Shown in pieces: positions 11,381 to 22,800 of a stretch of DNA of 64,000 nt. How positions within the stretch are numbered: the stretch's first letter is position 1; each line of letters opens with the position of its first letter. The notes beneath the pieces were generated by a model. It was not told the origin of the DNA and searched no databases. It saw nothing but the letters and a program-made list of their open reading frames with translations. The stretch lies in the NCBI RefSeq assembly GCF_902806685.2, contig NC_048557.2, positions 1,984,001 to 2,048,000 on the forward strand, given 5' to 3'. The stretch is from Maniola hyperantus. Its lineage: Eukaryota; Arthropoda; Insecta; Lepidoptera; Nymphalidae. The position numbers and the translations under genes were made by a program.

Positions 11381-11990
11381 CCGTGATAGCCTAATGGTTA
11401 AGATGTCCTTTTTTATTCAGACACAAGTTAGCCCTTGACTGCAATCTCACCTGGTGGTAAGTGATAAATTGATGATGCAATCTAAGATAGATGCGAGCTA
11501 ACCTGGAAGGGGTATGGCAGTTTTTATTAAACCCATACCCCTTTGGTTTCTACACGGCATCGTACCGGAACGCTAAATCGCTTGTCGGCATGGTTTGCCG
11601 GTAAGATGGTAACTAGCCACGGCCGAAGTCTCCCACCAGACCAGAAATTTAGAAATTATAAAATTCCAAGCCCCTGCCGGGAATCGGACCCAAGACCTCC
11701 CACTAACAAGATCACAGCGCTTACCACTGCGCCAAGGAGGTTGTCTGCCTCCTAATAAGGATGTCGGGGTTTCGATCCCGGGCTTCGGAGTTATGTGCAT
11801 ATGAGTTGCTTTAACGGTGAGGGAAAACATCGTAAAAAAGCCTGAGAGCTCTTCATAATTTTCTCAAATAAGTATGTTGAAGTTTGCCAATCTGCACTGG
11901 GCCAGCGCGTATGGCCTAAATCCTTCTCATTCTAAGAACAGATCTGGCATAAGTAGTGGGCCGGCGATGGGTTGATTATGACGATGATAC
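11381..11990 (+). mobile_element. SINE2 split by a nested SINE1
   Basis: The tRNA-like start CCGTGATAGCCTAATGGTTA (11381-11407) resumes at 11742 with TGTCTGCCTCCTAATAAGG, the B box GGTTTCGATCCC, and the SINE2 body. It ends at GGGCCGGCGATGGGTTGAT and TATGACGATGAT. The break falls inside the head between the A and B boxes. SINE2 itself sits directly after the poly(A) of the R1-like fragment. Confidence 0.8.
11408..11741 (-). mobile_element. Full-length tRNA-derived SINE1
   Basis: Read on the minus strand, the head is CCTTGGCGCAGTGGTAAGCG (A box) and GGGTCCGATTCCCGGCAGGG (B box). The body follows: GAATTTTATAATTTCTAAAT, TCGGCCGTGGCTAGTTACCA, AAGCGATTTAGCGTTCCGGT, ATGCCGTGTAGAAACC, then the tail ending TAACTTGTGTCTGAATAAAA. 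TGTC occurs on both sides (11404-11407 and 11742-11745), a short target duplication. Partial copies include 24976-25199, 41202-41453, 48606-48844 and 59284-59475. Confidence 0.85.
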
Positions 11991-12049
11991 CCACAATAGG
12001 TATTGTGAGTACCTACCTAATTATTGAGGATCCTACAGTAAAAAAAAAC

Positions 12050-12895
12050 CAACCAGCCAAGTGCGAGTCAGACTCGCACATCGAGGGTTCCGTAGGTACT
12101 ACAGTCGTATTTTTTGAATTTCGCACGATAAATCAAAAAATAATTAAGCATAAAGGTGCGAAAGTCATTTGTGGGAATGAGTGTAATATTTTATAATAAA
12201 ATTCCACAAGCAATTTTAGACTTGCCTTTACACAAGTTTAAAAAATGTGTTAAAAGTATGCTTCTAAAAAAAGCATATTATACAGTCGCAGACTATGTAA
12301 ACGATAAAAAAAGCTTGGATTTGACTCGCTCCAGTAATGCACGGGGCTGCAATGGCTTGTATAGTACGGTATAATAACATTGTAAATTGAAAAATTAAAA
12401 AGAGCAACCGCCGAGTTTCTTTCTGGTTCTTCTCGGTAGGAACGGCATTCCGAACCAGTGGTAAATTAAACCTGACTATTCATAAGCACTTTTAAAAAGT
12501 TTACATGAATAAAAAAACATTCTATTCTATTCTATTCTATTCTAAAAATAAATAAAAATCTGTTTTAGAATGTACAGGTTAAGCCCTTCCATATGATAAG
12601 TAGGTATATTTATCTTACTTTGAAAATTGGAAATAGGTATACTAATTCCATGCATTAATTGATTCATTATTTGTTTATTTTTTTTTGTGATGTAACTACA
12701 GATTCACAGTTTTCGGATTTATTCCTTTACTTACTTTTGTTCTATAAGACCTACCTACCTACTAAATTTCATGATTCTAGGTCAACAGGAAGTACCCTAT
12801 AGGTTTTCTTGGTATACGACGACAGACGGACCGACAGATAACAAAGTGATCCTATAAGAGTTCATTTTTTCCTTTTGAGGTACGGAAACCTAAAA
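12050..12895 (+). repeat. GGTTCCGTAC repeat interrupted by a LINE 3' end
   Basis: It starts AACCAGCCAAGTGCGAGTC and ends TTTTGAGGTACGGAAACC, as in 740-1164. A second element occupies 12155-12544, so insertion of the LINE is the younger event. Confidence 0.75.
12155..12544 (+). pseudogene. LINE 3' end with ATTCT tail
   Basis: The frame reads VIFYNKIPQAILDLPLHKFK, then KSMLLKKAYYTVADYVNDKK, and stops at 12372-12374. This is the C-terminus typical of a lepidopteran CR1-type non-LTR element. The 3' UTR includes CCGAGTTTCTTTCTGGTTCT and ends in a tandem (ATTCT)n tail. The CR1 clade is inferred; only the end of the protein is present. Confidence 0.75.
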
Positions 12896-13173
12896 ACAAC
12901 AAGAATAAAAAGTTCTCAGCAGGCAGCACGTTCAGCAGGATGTGTCTATCTAGATTGAAGATATCATGTGATATGGTCCAGTAATCCATCTCAGTTCCAG
13001 TTCACGATCTAATCCCGCATGAGCAATATTCCCGCGGACACAATAATTGATAGAGGCAACTTGAACATCGCGGGTAGGGTTACCACTACCTCAGAAATTA
13101 AAATACAGTATAATCTAGTTCAAAGTTAACGTTAACTTTGCATAAATCAGCCAAAATTGTATGGAGATGCCAT

Positions 13174-13255
13174 TTTTAGGGTTCCGTACCCGAAGGGACA
13201 CGGGACCCTATTAATAAGCCTCCGTTGCTCGTACTCTGTCCGTTCGTTTGTCTGT
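13174..13255 (+). repeat. Fragment of another GGTTCCGTACCC repeat
   Basis: It reads TAGGGTTCCGTACCCGAAGG .. CGGGACCCTATTAATAAG .. CTCTGTCCGTTCGTTTGTCT. A related fragment is at 20026-20125. Confidence 0.5.
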
Positions 13256-13345
13256 CAGCGGGCTGGATGTCGTTAACAGTAATAGAAATGTGTATTTTTA
13301 TTGCCGCTACGGTATAGCAACAAACCATAAATGTATTACATAATA

Positions 13346-13540
13346 ACCGTGCGGCGCGGTGCGGTGCAGCGTGGTGCGGTGCGATGCGGTGTGGTGCGGT
13401 GCGCTGCGGTGCGGTACGATGCGGTGCGCTGCGGTGCGGTACGATGCGGTGCACTACGGTGCGGTGCGCTGCGATGCGCTACGGTATGGTGTGTTGCGGT
13501 GTGGTGCCGTGCGCTGTGGAGTGCAGCGCTGTGGTGAGAT
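13346..13540 (+). repeat. Pentamer satellite (GCGGT/GCGCT)n
   Basis: About 38 units of a 5-bp repeat, mainly GCGGT with GCGCT, GCGAT and GTGGT variants, partly arranged in higher-order 10-15 bp steps. Open frames in several phases (Cys/Arg/Ala/Val-rich) follow from the absence of stops in the unit and are not genes. Confidence 0.9.
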
Positions 13541-13762
13541 GAGATAAATCATGAGAAAAGTCAAATATGTGCAGGTGACAGCCCTACGTAAACTGCCGCA
13601 GCCTCTCGGAGTCCCGCATTGCAGTCGGCCTGAGCTCCATCAATAGTTAATGCACTGCCAATTCACATACTGAATGTTGATATTAATGTACCAGTCGGAA
13701 TTGTTCGCTCACATATTAATTTAAATGATAATATTATTAAACACAAATCAATGTAACTACAT

Positions 13763-13922
13763 GTACTACGCGACAGGTTGAAATGGCCACCGGGGAGGGA
13801 ACAACTCGCACACCCACACAGCCTCCGCGCCCGGTGCGGGCGAGCGCAGGTGACGTGCGGATGTGCGGGGCGTCCCTCCGCCTCATACCCCTATTGCAAT
13901 CTCAACCTGTCGCGGACTATAC
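13763..13922. mobile_element. GC-rich MITE, CGACAGGT family
   Basis: The ends ACGCGACAGGTTGAAATGGC and, inverted, GCAATCTCAACCTGTCGCGG pair. The interior is unusually GC-rich (CCGCGCCCGGTGCGGGCGAG). It is related to 50288-50422. Confidence 0.7.
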
Positions 13923-14029
13923 AAGTTATTCAGATTGAAGGGCAAAATAGAGACTTGAAACAAACATTAACATCATCATCATTCTTCGTAGGTGCCCAAA
14001 ATCTCTGGCAGAAATTCCGGTGTCAACCC

Positions 14030-14245
14030 TGATGACTGGACCTGGTTGGACGTTGGGGTTCTAAGGTGCTAAGTAGGGCGACCTCGCACCGGTAACCGCA
14101 GCTTTGGAAGATCCTCTAACCATAGCTGGACAGATGACATCAAACGAGTTGCAGGGAGAAGCTGGATCCAAGCAGCGCAAGACCTTGGCGTGTGGAATTC
14201 CTTAAAAGAGACCCATGTTCAGCTGTGGACATCCATCGGGCTGAT
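14030..14245 (+). mobile_element. RTE-like LINE 3' fragment
   Basis: It shares CGACCTCGCACCGGTAACCG, TGGACAGATGACATCAAACG, GCGCAAGACCTTGGCGTGTG and CAGCTGTGGACATCCATCGG with the other copies. It is diverged and frameshifted. Confidence 0.7.
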
Positions 14246-14632
14246 TACGCACTTTCTAGGTATAACATAAAATAATTGCAGTGGTCTATAGAATATAGGC
14301 ACCTTTCGACTTGGTCGTCTTTGTTCTAATTTTAGCATAAGCTTAGACTTTGTTGAAAAATAGCGAGACCACAAAATTCTTGTTAGTACTTGTATTTAAA
14401 TGAAAACACTTTTAAATCCTATAATTATTCCCGCTGCATTGCGGGCTAAATAAATAAAACGGGAGCTTTTATTTAAAGTTGAAAGATTCGTATTTTAATT
14501 TTTATAGTCGTAGTTGTATAATTTTACCGTTCACGTTTTGTTCGCTGAGGCTTGGATTTTTTTTTAATTTAATTTATTGTTCACAGATATTTCGGTTGAG
14601 TACATAAAAATACAGCTATTTATTTATATTAT

Positions 14633-14745
14633 ACTAGCTGATGCCCGCGACTTCGTCCGCGTGGATTTAGGTTTTCAAAATCCCGTGGGAACACTTTGAT
14701 TTTCCGGGATAAAAAGTAGCCTTTCGCATTTGTAATGTTATGGAT
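14633..14745 (-). mobile_element. Helitron-like element, family A, internally deleted
   Basis: ACTAGCTGATGCCCGCGACT with GC hairpin CGCGACTTCGTCCGCG, then TTCCGGGATAAAAAGTAGCC. It joins directly to the TTTCGCATTTGTAAT end. Confidence 0.75.
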
Positions 14746-14789
14746 TACAATCACGCAGTACCGATCTACAATATTTTTTAGTCGGTACC

Positions 14790-14897
14790 TACTTTTTATT
14801 TGATGATCAGTTAACCCTTGACTGTGATCTCACCTAGTGGTAAGTGATAAATAATGGTAGCGACACTAGCGGGCTAATCAGATTAGAGTATGGAAGT
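14790..14897 (-). mobile_element. SINE1 tail fragment
   Basis: TTTTTATTTGATGATCAGTT with CTTGACTGTGATCTCACC and AGCGGGCTAATC, the inverted SINE1 3' end, diverged. Confidence 0.6.
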
Positions 14898-15302
14898 CCA
14901 AAGTGTGTCATAGAACCTCGATGATATACCAGCACAGAAAGTTTTTGTATTTTCTTCTTTAAGCCTAAAAGGGTTCCCTTTTACTACACCTAAAAATAAA
15001 TAAGTACCATTTCTAATTTTCAGCGCTTTCAAACTTTGAAGACTTCCTTTAAAGTTTGAAAAGAAATGAAACCCGCGTTTAGCCGGGGGGTCTTTAACTG
15101 ACGTTGCCACTTGACCCCCGTGAACTAAAGCTCTAGAATTTCTTATTAGGGCTTTGGCTTTGCTTGTCTTGTGAATTTTCGCCGTGATTTTCGCTCTATA
15201 TACGAAAGGGGCCAGTGGGGCAGTTTAAAAAGCAAATATCAGGTAAATTACACTGAAAATGTAGATTTTTGTATACATTTTGTATGACTAGTGACTACAT
15301 CC

Positions 15303-15375
15303 CTGCCGTAGTGGTCAGCGCCATGTTCTTATTAGTGGGAAGTCCCAGATTCGATTCCCGGCAGGGGCAATATCG
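15303..15375 (+). mobile_element. SINE1-type tRNA-like head
   Basis: CCTGCCGTAGTGGTCAGCGC (A box) and CCCAGATTCGATTCCCGGCA (B box) about 40 bp apart, without the SINE1 body after it. The acceptor stem does not close as in a true tRNA, so this is a SINE head. Confidence 0.6.
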
Positions 15376-16037
15376 TAAGCCTTGAAACTTTCACGGCTTT
15401 TCCGAAAAAAAATTATGGAAGGTAATAATATATGAAACTTCAGGAAAGATTGAGGGTACCTTTATCAATATTCTATAAACCTTTCTTTTTCTTGTTATAG
15501 TTATTTTATTACGATAAGGTAGATTGGTACTTGGGTACTAAGACACTACCTACATAAGGTGACTTCTGCCTACGTAGAGTTACAAAGGTACGTCGTAAGT
15601 ATAGGTTCTAGGTTATAGGTATAACTATATACTGAATACCTAGGCATGATATGAATTATCATATAGGTAGTTATGTTATTAATTATTTTAATTAAAACGC
15701 AGTTTATGCATTGGCAAATGAGCAATTAGATAAAAATATGATGCAGTACTGCAGTTCCTGGTATTTTCGCGGGGGAGGCGCTCAGCGTGGGATTGTTTAC
15801 TTCAGAATTAATTATTTTGCTCGAACCACCAAGGTCGAAGGTAGTGGCGAAGCAGACGTAGGCAATTTAAAATCATTGCATCGTCATTTCCTAAATCCCA
15901 TAGGTACCTAGGTACTGCTGCCGTGGTAATCGAGATGGCAGTAAGTCCAAAAGACAGTTTCCAGAAAACGCCGCCGCAATAAATGTTCTAATATTTTGTG
16001 TTTGTGAAAAGAAAACTGAAAAACTATAAGAAAATCG

Positions 16038-16077
16038 ACATGAAAATCGACTGTAGGTATACAGTCGATTTTCATGT
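16038..16077. repeat. Perfect 18-bp hairpin
   Basis: ACATGAAAATCGACTGTA (16038-16055) is exactly inverted at 16060-16077, with loop GGTA. No repeat family recognised. Confidence 0.85.
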
Positions 16078-16810
16078 AGTATAGGTACGCGAGGTAAAAA
16101 TGTAGATATACCGGAGGAGCAGTTAGTATTTGATCATTATTCCTCAGGTATTCAGGTTGATACCAATACATAGAAGTTGATACCATCTTATCAACCCGTT
16201 AGAGCTTTTTGATAGCACATTCCATTGTAGATTCCATCTTTTTAAACCGCTGCCGCCTTGCACCGCCTGGCGCATACCCCCCAACCACAAATCGTGTGGC
16301 CTGATTATGTCACGATCATGTTAGGAAAAACGCAAACATTATCGATAAAACGAAATTCAGCGAGAGGACGGAGCATATGATTGCGAAATGTATGGTACGA
16401 AATTATTTAGGAACGCCTGACTATTTGAAATAGCAATCATGAACAACGAAACAACCGCAATTTTTAAAATCCTGCTAATGTTTAGCTTTATTAGAATGAA
16501 AATTTTCAATAATTTCCCTGTGCAGCCCAATGCTTCCCTGCCTGCAAAATATGAAAAAATAATTTTAACTTCTAAATCATCATAGTTCATCTGTTGTTGG
16601 CTTTAAGTTGCGCCAAAAATATGTTTTTGAACGCAAAATATTTTGTCAGTAGGTATTTAACTTTAATGACATTGACAATGACAAGTCACAGACAGCTGTT
16701 TGGTTTCTTAAAAAAATACCGCCGCGCTGAAAGAATGGAAATTACCTATTAAATACAGTGTAAAATCATTAGTTTTAATTTCTAACGTAAGCAAATATCA
16801 TCTAGCAGTC

Positions 16811-19800
16811 ATGTTCGCCAAACCGTACAGGTTAAAATCTAACAAAACCTTGAAAAACACGGAAAAGTAAGTACCTTTCTCGTAAGTATAAATAATAGGA
16901 TTTTTACCTAATTTCTTGTTTAAACTTGCTATTTAAACTTCCTTTGTTGTAGAAAATATCTGACTCATCGGATACAGAGTGAGTTTCCAGTTGCAACTGA
17001 TGAGAAAGTGAAGGAATTAGTGCCTGCAAAGTCTGCTACTAGTTGCATGAAAGTGGTGCTTCATTCGGGGGACACTGTAGCTGTTTATGTAGTGGATGGA
17101 GTGCCCATGATGATAGACGTGAGCGATAGGCTCGTGCCCACTGTTTGCGCGCTATGGAAAGTTCCAGATTTAGTTCCTACCATTACAATCCACTCACCGG
17201 TTCTGAATAAAGTAAGTGACATTTATTTAGCTGCAGAGCAGACTCTCCTCTTTTCGTAGAGAGTGATAAGGAATTAAAACCCCACACTTGTACAGTGCAT
17301 AAACAAGGCATTTTAAGGTATTTTAAATTCCATTGGGAACTCATAAAAAGTATCCATGTCTGTTTCTTGAATGAAAACTATATCTGCCAAATTTTAGCAA
17401 TATTCATTGAGGAGTGAAAGGTAACAAGGGACAGACAGACACACTTTGACATATTTTATAATACAAGCTGATGCCCCCAACTCTGGGGATTTAGGTTTTT
17501 TTTAATCCTGTAAGAACTTTTTGATTTTCTGGGATAAAAAATAGCTCAATTGATTATACCTATGTAAAAAATTTACGTAAAAAAACCAACTTCATTAACC
17601 ACAACCACTAAAAAGAAAAGAAAAAAAAAATTATTACTCCTTTTTCCTGTCCATCCATTGCTAGATAATCTCTTTTAAACTAGTATCAATGTTCAGATGC
17701 AAGCTGGTGTGCCGCTGTATGCACCAGGTGTCGTGACGGAAGGCAGTTTTCCGCAGTTCCAGAGAGGGGCAGTGGTAGCAGCCTGCACCAGTGACAATGC
17801 TGCAGCGGGAGTCATTGGTCATGCCATGATGTCCTCCGCTGATCTAGTCAGGGCTCCTATGTATGTATTTAATACTTTTAATCACCAATCATCAGTTAAA
17901 ACTTTTCTGTTACTACATGGAGGAAGGCCAACTAACCACCTCCCATATCTTGCGATTATATATGCCGAAATGTGGGAGGGAGGAGCCTGTTGGGTACTTG
18001 CTCTTGGTGTGTTTCCAGAGGTTTCTTCTTGACTCCCTACAAGTTATTTTCTATCACTTGCTTATCCAAACTGTTGACATAATACTGTCACTCGCTCCTT
18101 TCACTGGATAGCTAATATTATCTTTCCTTCTTTTTTATTTTTAAAAAGAAAAAGCAAATAAAAAAATGGTAGAGGCAGCCAAGACCTTCAAAGCTTTGTA
18201 AGCACCAACAACCTCGACATAAGCATTTATTAAAAATACAGTAACTAAGGCTGAGATCTATAGAGCGCACTCTGACTTAGCTTAAACTTAAGATAGAATT
18301 AAAATGAGCCAGCTATATCTCTCACATAAATCTGTCTCGTTTCGAGTAAGGGAATCAAAACCCATAGGGTACTTCCCAGTGACTTCATCATATAATTTGG
18401 CAAGTAACAACGTCTTATTTTTTGGTTACATCACATAAAATTTAAGTGTTATATCTTATGTGTGAGTCTGACTCCCAGTTCATCTTTTTTATTAGATATA
18501 GGACAGCAGTATAGTACTCAATGCTTACTGTATTATGATTATTATCATTACAGGGGAGTGTGCTTAGAAACACTGCATGTTTACGGCGATCAGTTGTGTA
18601 AAGAAGAGAAGTTTTCAAAAATTGAACGACCCAAACTAGGACCAGCTTCATACATTGACTTGCCTGCCAACATAGCTGTTGATTTCAAACAGGTGTGTAT
18701 TTTAATAAAAACTATTTGAATACTAAACTTGAATTAAAAAATATTAAATTTTAAAAAAATGTACCAAAACTCCTCTTTCGCACTGTATTTGAACTTCATC
18801 ATCATCACCATCAACCGATAGACCTCCACTGCTGGACATAGGTCTCTTTTAGGGACTTCCACACGCCACGTTTGTCCACTTAGTGGGGGTCTTCCAACGC
18901 TGCGTCTTCCAGTTCGAGGTTGCCATACTGGAAACGAACATAGTAAAGATGGGCGTTATTGGCTATTTACGGCAACGGTTAATCAACAGTTACTTCGTTT
19001 CAATACCGATATTGTTAACCGTTGCCGAATATCGGTATCAGAGTTGTTTTTCAACTAATTTAATATGCGCAACGCGCAGCGGTTTCCGTAGTAGTAACTA
19101 AGCTAGCTGCCGTATCAATACCGTCTGTATAGCTAGCGCGCGCATATTCACTAAAATAAAACCAATTTTACTTTCATGAATATCGTGAAGTAATCACAAC
19201 CTTAAGTTCATAGCAGTAAAGTTTAATTTGATCATTGACATAGGTCAAACTATAGTGGACGCCTGCACGAATAGTTTGCCACAGTCCAGTTAACCAAAAA
19301 CATTTCATGAAGATTGATAAACCAAAGAGGACCTTATCTCTATTACTCTAAGGCTAACTGTATTTAGATTGATAGATCAAAGTGTAATGGACAATTACTT
19401 GTACAGTTAAGCCTTAGCGTAATAGAGATAAGGTCGGCTTTGGTTTACCAAGTTCTTAGTTACTAAGCCGGTAGCCAATAAACGCTCCTTCTCAGCTTTC
19501 AGTGAAAGAAAGAAAGAGAAGGCATAATTATTGCGTTTCTAGTTACCAAAAAACCAAACAATGCATTGTCAGTTGCCAGTTGGCAGTGTTGCGTTGTCAG
19601 GTGGTTCGTCATAGATGATAACTGAAAACCGTTGCTAGCTACGACAATAACGCTACGGTACGCTATAGGCACGGCAGTGGTTTTCAGTTACGTTAAGCTA
19701 TAGCGGACACATGTCTAGAACATAGTGACATTATTATTATTGTATATTATCTATCTATTTCAGTTGTGATTTCAGACTTCCTCATAATCAAAACACTTCT

Positions 19801-22800
19801 TAATTATTGTTATAGTTAAACATCCAGCCAGTAAAGGAAGAGTGGCCAAGCCTAGTAAGGAAACCCCCCACGCCTGTAGCAAATGAGCCTGTGACTATTC
19901 CTGACTTGCCAATAGAACCTGAATCAACGGAAGAGATTCCTGAAACTCAGCCTGAAGATGAAGTGGTTGAGGAGTTGAATAATTCTGGTGCCACAGGTAA
20001 ACCTTCATTTAATTTGGATATCATCATGGTTCCATACCCGGTGCTAACAGGACTCTATTACTAAGCTTCCGCTGTCCGTCGGTCCGTTTGTCTGTCTGTC
20101 AGCAGGCTGTATATCGTGAACCGTCACACGTCACACCGAACAGGTAGAGAGCCATGTGGGTTTAGTAAAAATAACTGTCATACCCCTTCCAGGTTAGCCC
20201 GCTTTCATCTTAGATTGTATCATCACTTACCACCAGGTGGGATTGCAGTCAAGGGCTAACTTATAACTGAAAAAATACATAAGACATTGTTCACTACTGC
20301 TCCTGGGAGGGGTTATTTGAAGTCGGTTAAAAATAAATATCCTTCCTTGATTGCAATGATTCTTCTTACAGATTGTTCAGAGGCGGAAGATGAGGTGCCC
20401 AGTGACATGGACGGGTTGCTTCGGTGGTGCCTGCTGTCCTTCCTTAAGACGCAAGCCAAGCACGTGGAGCTGCCGCTCAAAACTAACTTACTTTACAAGT
20501 GAGTTGCTTACGGAAAATTGATCTTTATTTCAATTCAATAAGAGTCGATAAAAACTCACCTATGAAATATGATGCTTTTTTTTATTCGATGTCAAATTAG
20601 CCTTTGACTCCAGTCGATTGCGGTAAAATGACAGCTACAATGTCACGATCGCAATCACCTCTGATTGCTTGTTGCTTGCTCACTATTGGCTGCTATGCAT
20701 TGTTGCATCAAGAATCGCACAAATTCAGCCAATCAGAATAAGAATAATTGAGATTGTAATAATGATTGATGCTGGTTTTCCGAAATCGACCTACAGTTTT
20801 ATCTGGTGTTAAGTAACAATATCATCACATCATTGATGGCGCTGTCCAGTCATTAACTTTCACATTGCATAAGGTCACGAGTGGGTGGGCTAGGTGTGAA
20901 ATTAAAAAGTGTTACTTCTTGTACGATGGTACGAAACCCTTCGTGTGCGAGTCTGACTCGCACTTGGCCGCTTTTTCCTTGTGTAAACTGTAAAGTACCT
21001 TCCTTTACGAAAGGAAAAGAACTTTTGTGCACCCTAAAAATGAAGTTAATAGTGATTTCTATACAAAACTAAGGTCTCATAAAAAAGCTCAGAGTCACTC
21101 AGCGGGCAAGGGAGAGAGCTATGCTTGGAGTTTCTCTACGTGATCAAATCAGAAATGAGGAGATCCGTAGGAGAACTAGAGTAACCGACATAGCTCAACG
21201 GGTTGCGAAGCTGAAGAGGCAATGGGCAGGGCACATAGTTTGTACAGCCGATAGACGTTGGGGTAGACGCAGCGTTGGAAGACCCCCCCACCAAGTTGGA
21301 CGGACGACATCAGACGAGTCGCAGGGAGCCGCTGGATTCAGGCGGCGCAAGACCGTGGCGTGTGGAAGTCCCTACAAGAGACCTATATCCAGCAGTGGAC
21401 GTCTATTGGTTGATGATGATGATGATGATACAAAACTAATTTCAAATTTCAGAAACCACCTGATGCCGTTCTGCCCGGCCGACAGGACTCTAGAAGTAAA
21501 GAAGTCTAGCTACAAGAAGATGGGGAAGTTCCTTGAAGCCATGCAGAGGGTAACGTCAATAAACCCACCTAACTAACCTAACTATATCTACTTTTGCCGA
21601 TAGCAATACCTTAGCGAGAAAAATAATAAAAGTACATTAGAAACAGGTAACTTAAGAACTTGAGCTTTAAAACAAGGCCGTTAAGGTCCATTTTACATTA
21701 ACGCTAAAATGTTTCGATGCTCTAATTCTATCGACGTTGGCACAGTTCACGACGATTAGGAAACTTCAAAACGTTGACGCTTCGACGTCACTGGTAGACG
21801 TCAAAAGTGAGGCATTTGACGTAGGTAGCCATAAAGAAGCCTTATTTTTCTTTGATTTTACGTCACCATAACCTAATATTTGACATATCGTGGATTCAGG
21901 ATCAAACTGAGAGTTCCCTCACTCTAGTTCAGTTATGCTAACCCTAATGTTGTTCAAGGAAGGCTTGGTCGAAGTCCGCGAAATAGACAAAGGTGTGGAC
22001 GCGCTAGTATCCGTCAACACAGCGCATCCACTGGTGCGTGCTCACCGCGCGCGTGCTCCGCAGAGCAAGGACGAGCCGGAGAAGGACGAGCACGAGTACG
22101 TGCCCCCACAGATAAGGGAGCTGTACTGCATCACTGCCAACGTTGTGGAGTTGTTCGCGCCGCTCAGGTAAGCGCAGATTATACTTACATTGCATCTCAG
22201 TCACTTCCCATATTATAAATGCGAATGTGTGTTTGTTCGTTGGTTTATTTTGATCAGCACCAATAATTAGATGTTTTTGATATTAGTATAATATATGTAT
22301 TCAATAAACTATGTACCTATATGTAACTTCTGACTCGGTATGCAATTTAGCGTTGCTGTAAGCATACCGAGGATATTGTTTAATTTTAATATTTAATTTA
22401 ATTAATAAATATTATAAATGCGAAAGTGTGTCTGTCTGTCTGCTAGCCTTTCACAGCCCATCCGTTCAACCGATTTTGACGAAATTTGGTATAGCGATAG
22501 CTTGCATCTTGGGGAAGGACATAGGCTAACTTTTTATTCCGGAAAATCAAAGAGTTCCCAAGGGATTTTTTTAAACCTAAATCCACACGGACGACGTCGC
22601 GGGCATTATTTAGTATTATAAATGCGAAAGTGTGTTTGTTGGTTGGTTTATCTTCCAAACACGCCACCAACGGAGTAATGTATCGACGTGACTTTGCATG
22701 GATATAATTGAAGACATTGCGAGTGACACAGGCTACTTTATTCTGGAAAATAAATATATAAATATTCAGTATTCTGGAAAACCCAAGAATTCCATCGGGA

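Noticed and set aside
13331..13547. Cys/Arg-rich frames of 60-90 codons on both strands
   Set aside because: They are translations of the GCGGT pentamer satellite, which has no stop codon in several phases.
15303..15375. Genuine tRNA gene
   Set aside because: A and B boxes match the SINE1 head. The full cloverleaf cannot be closed and the flanks are SINE-like.
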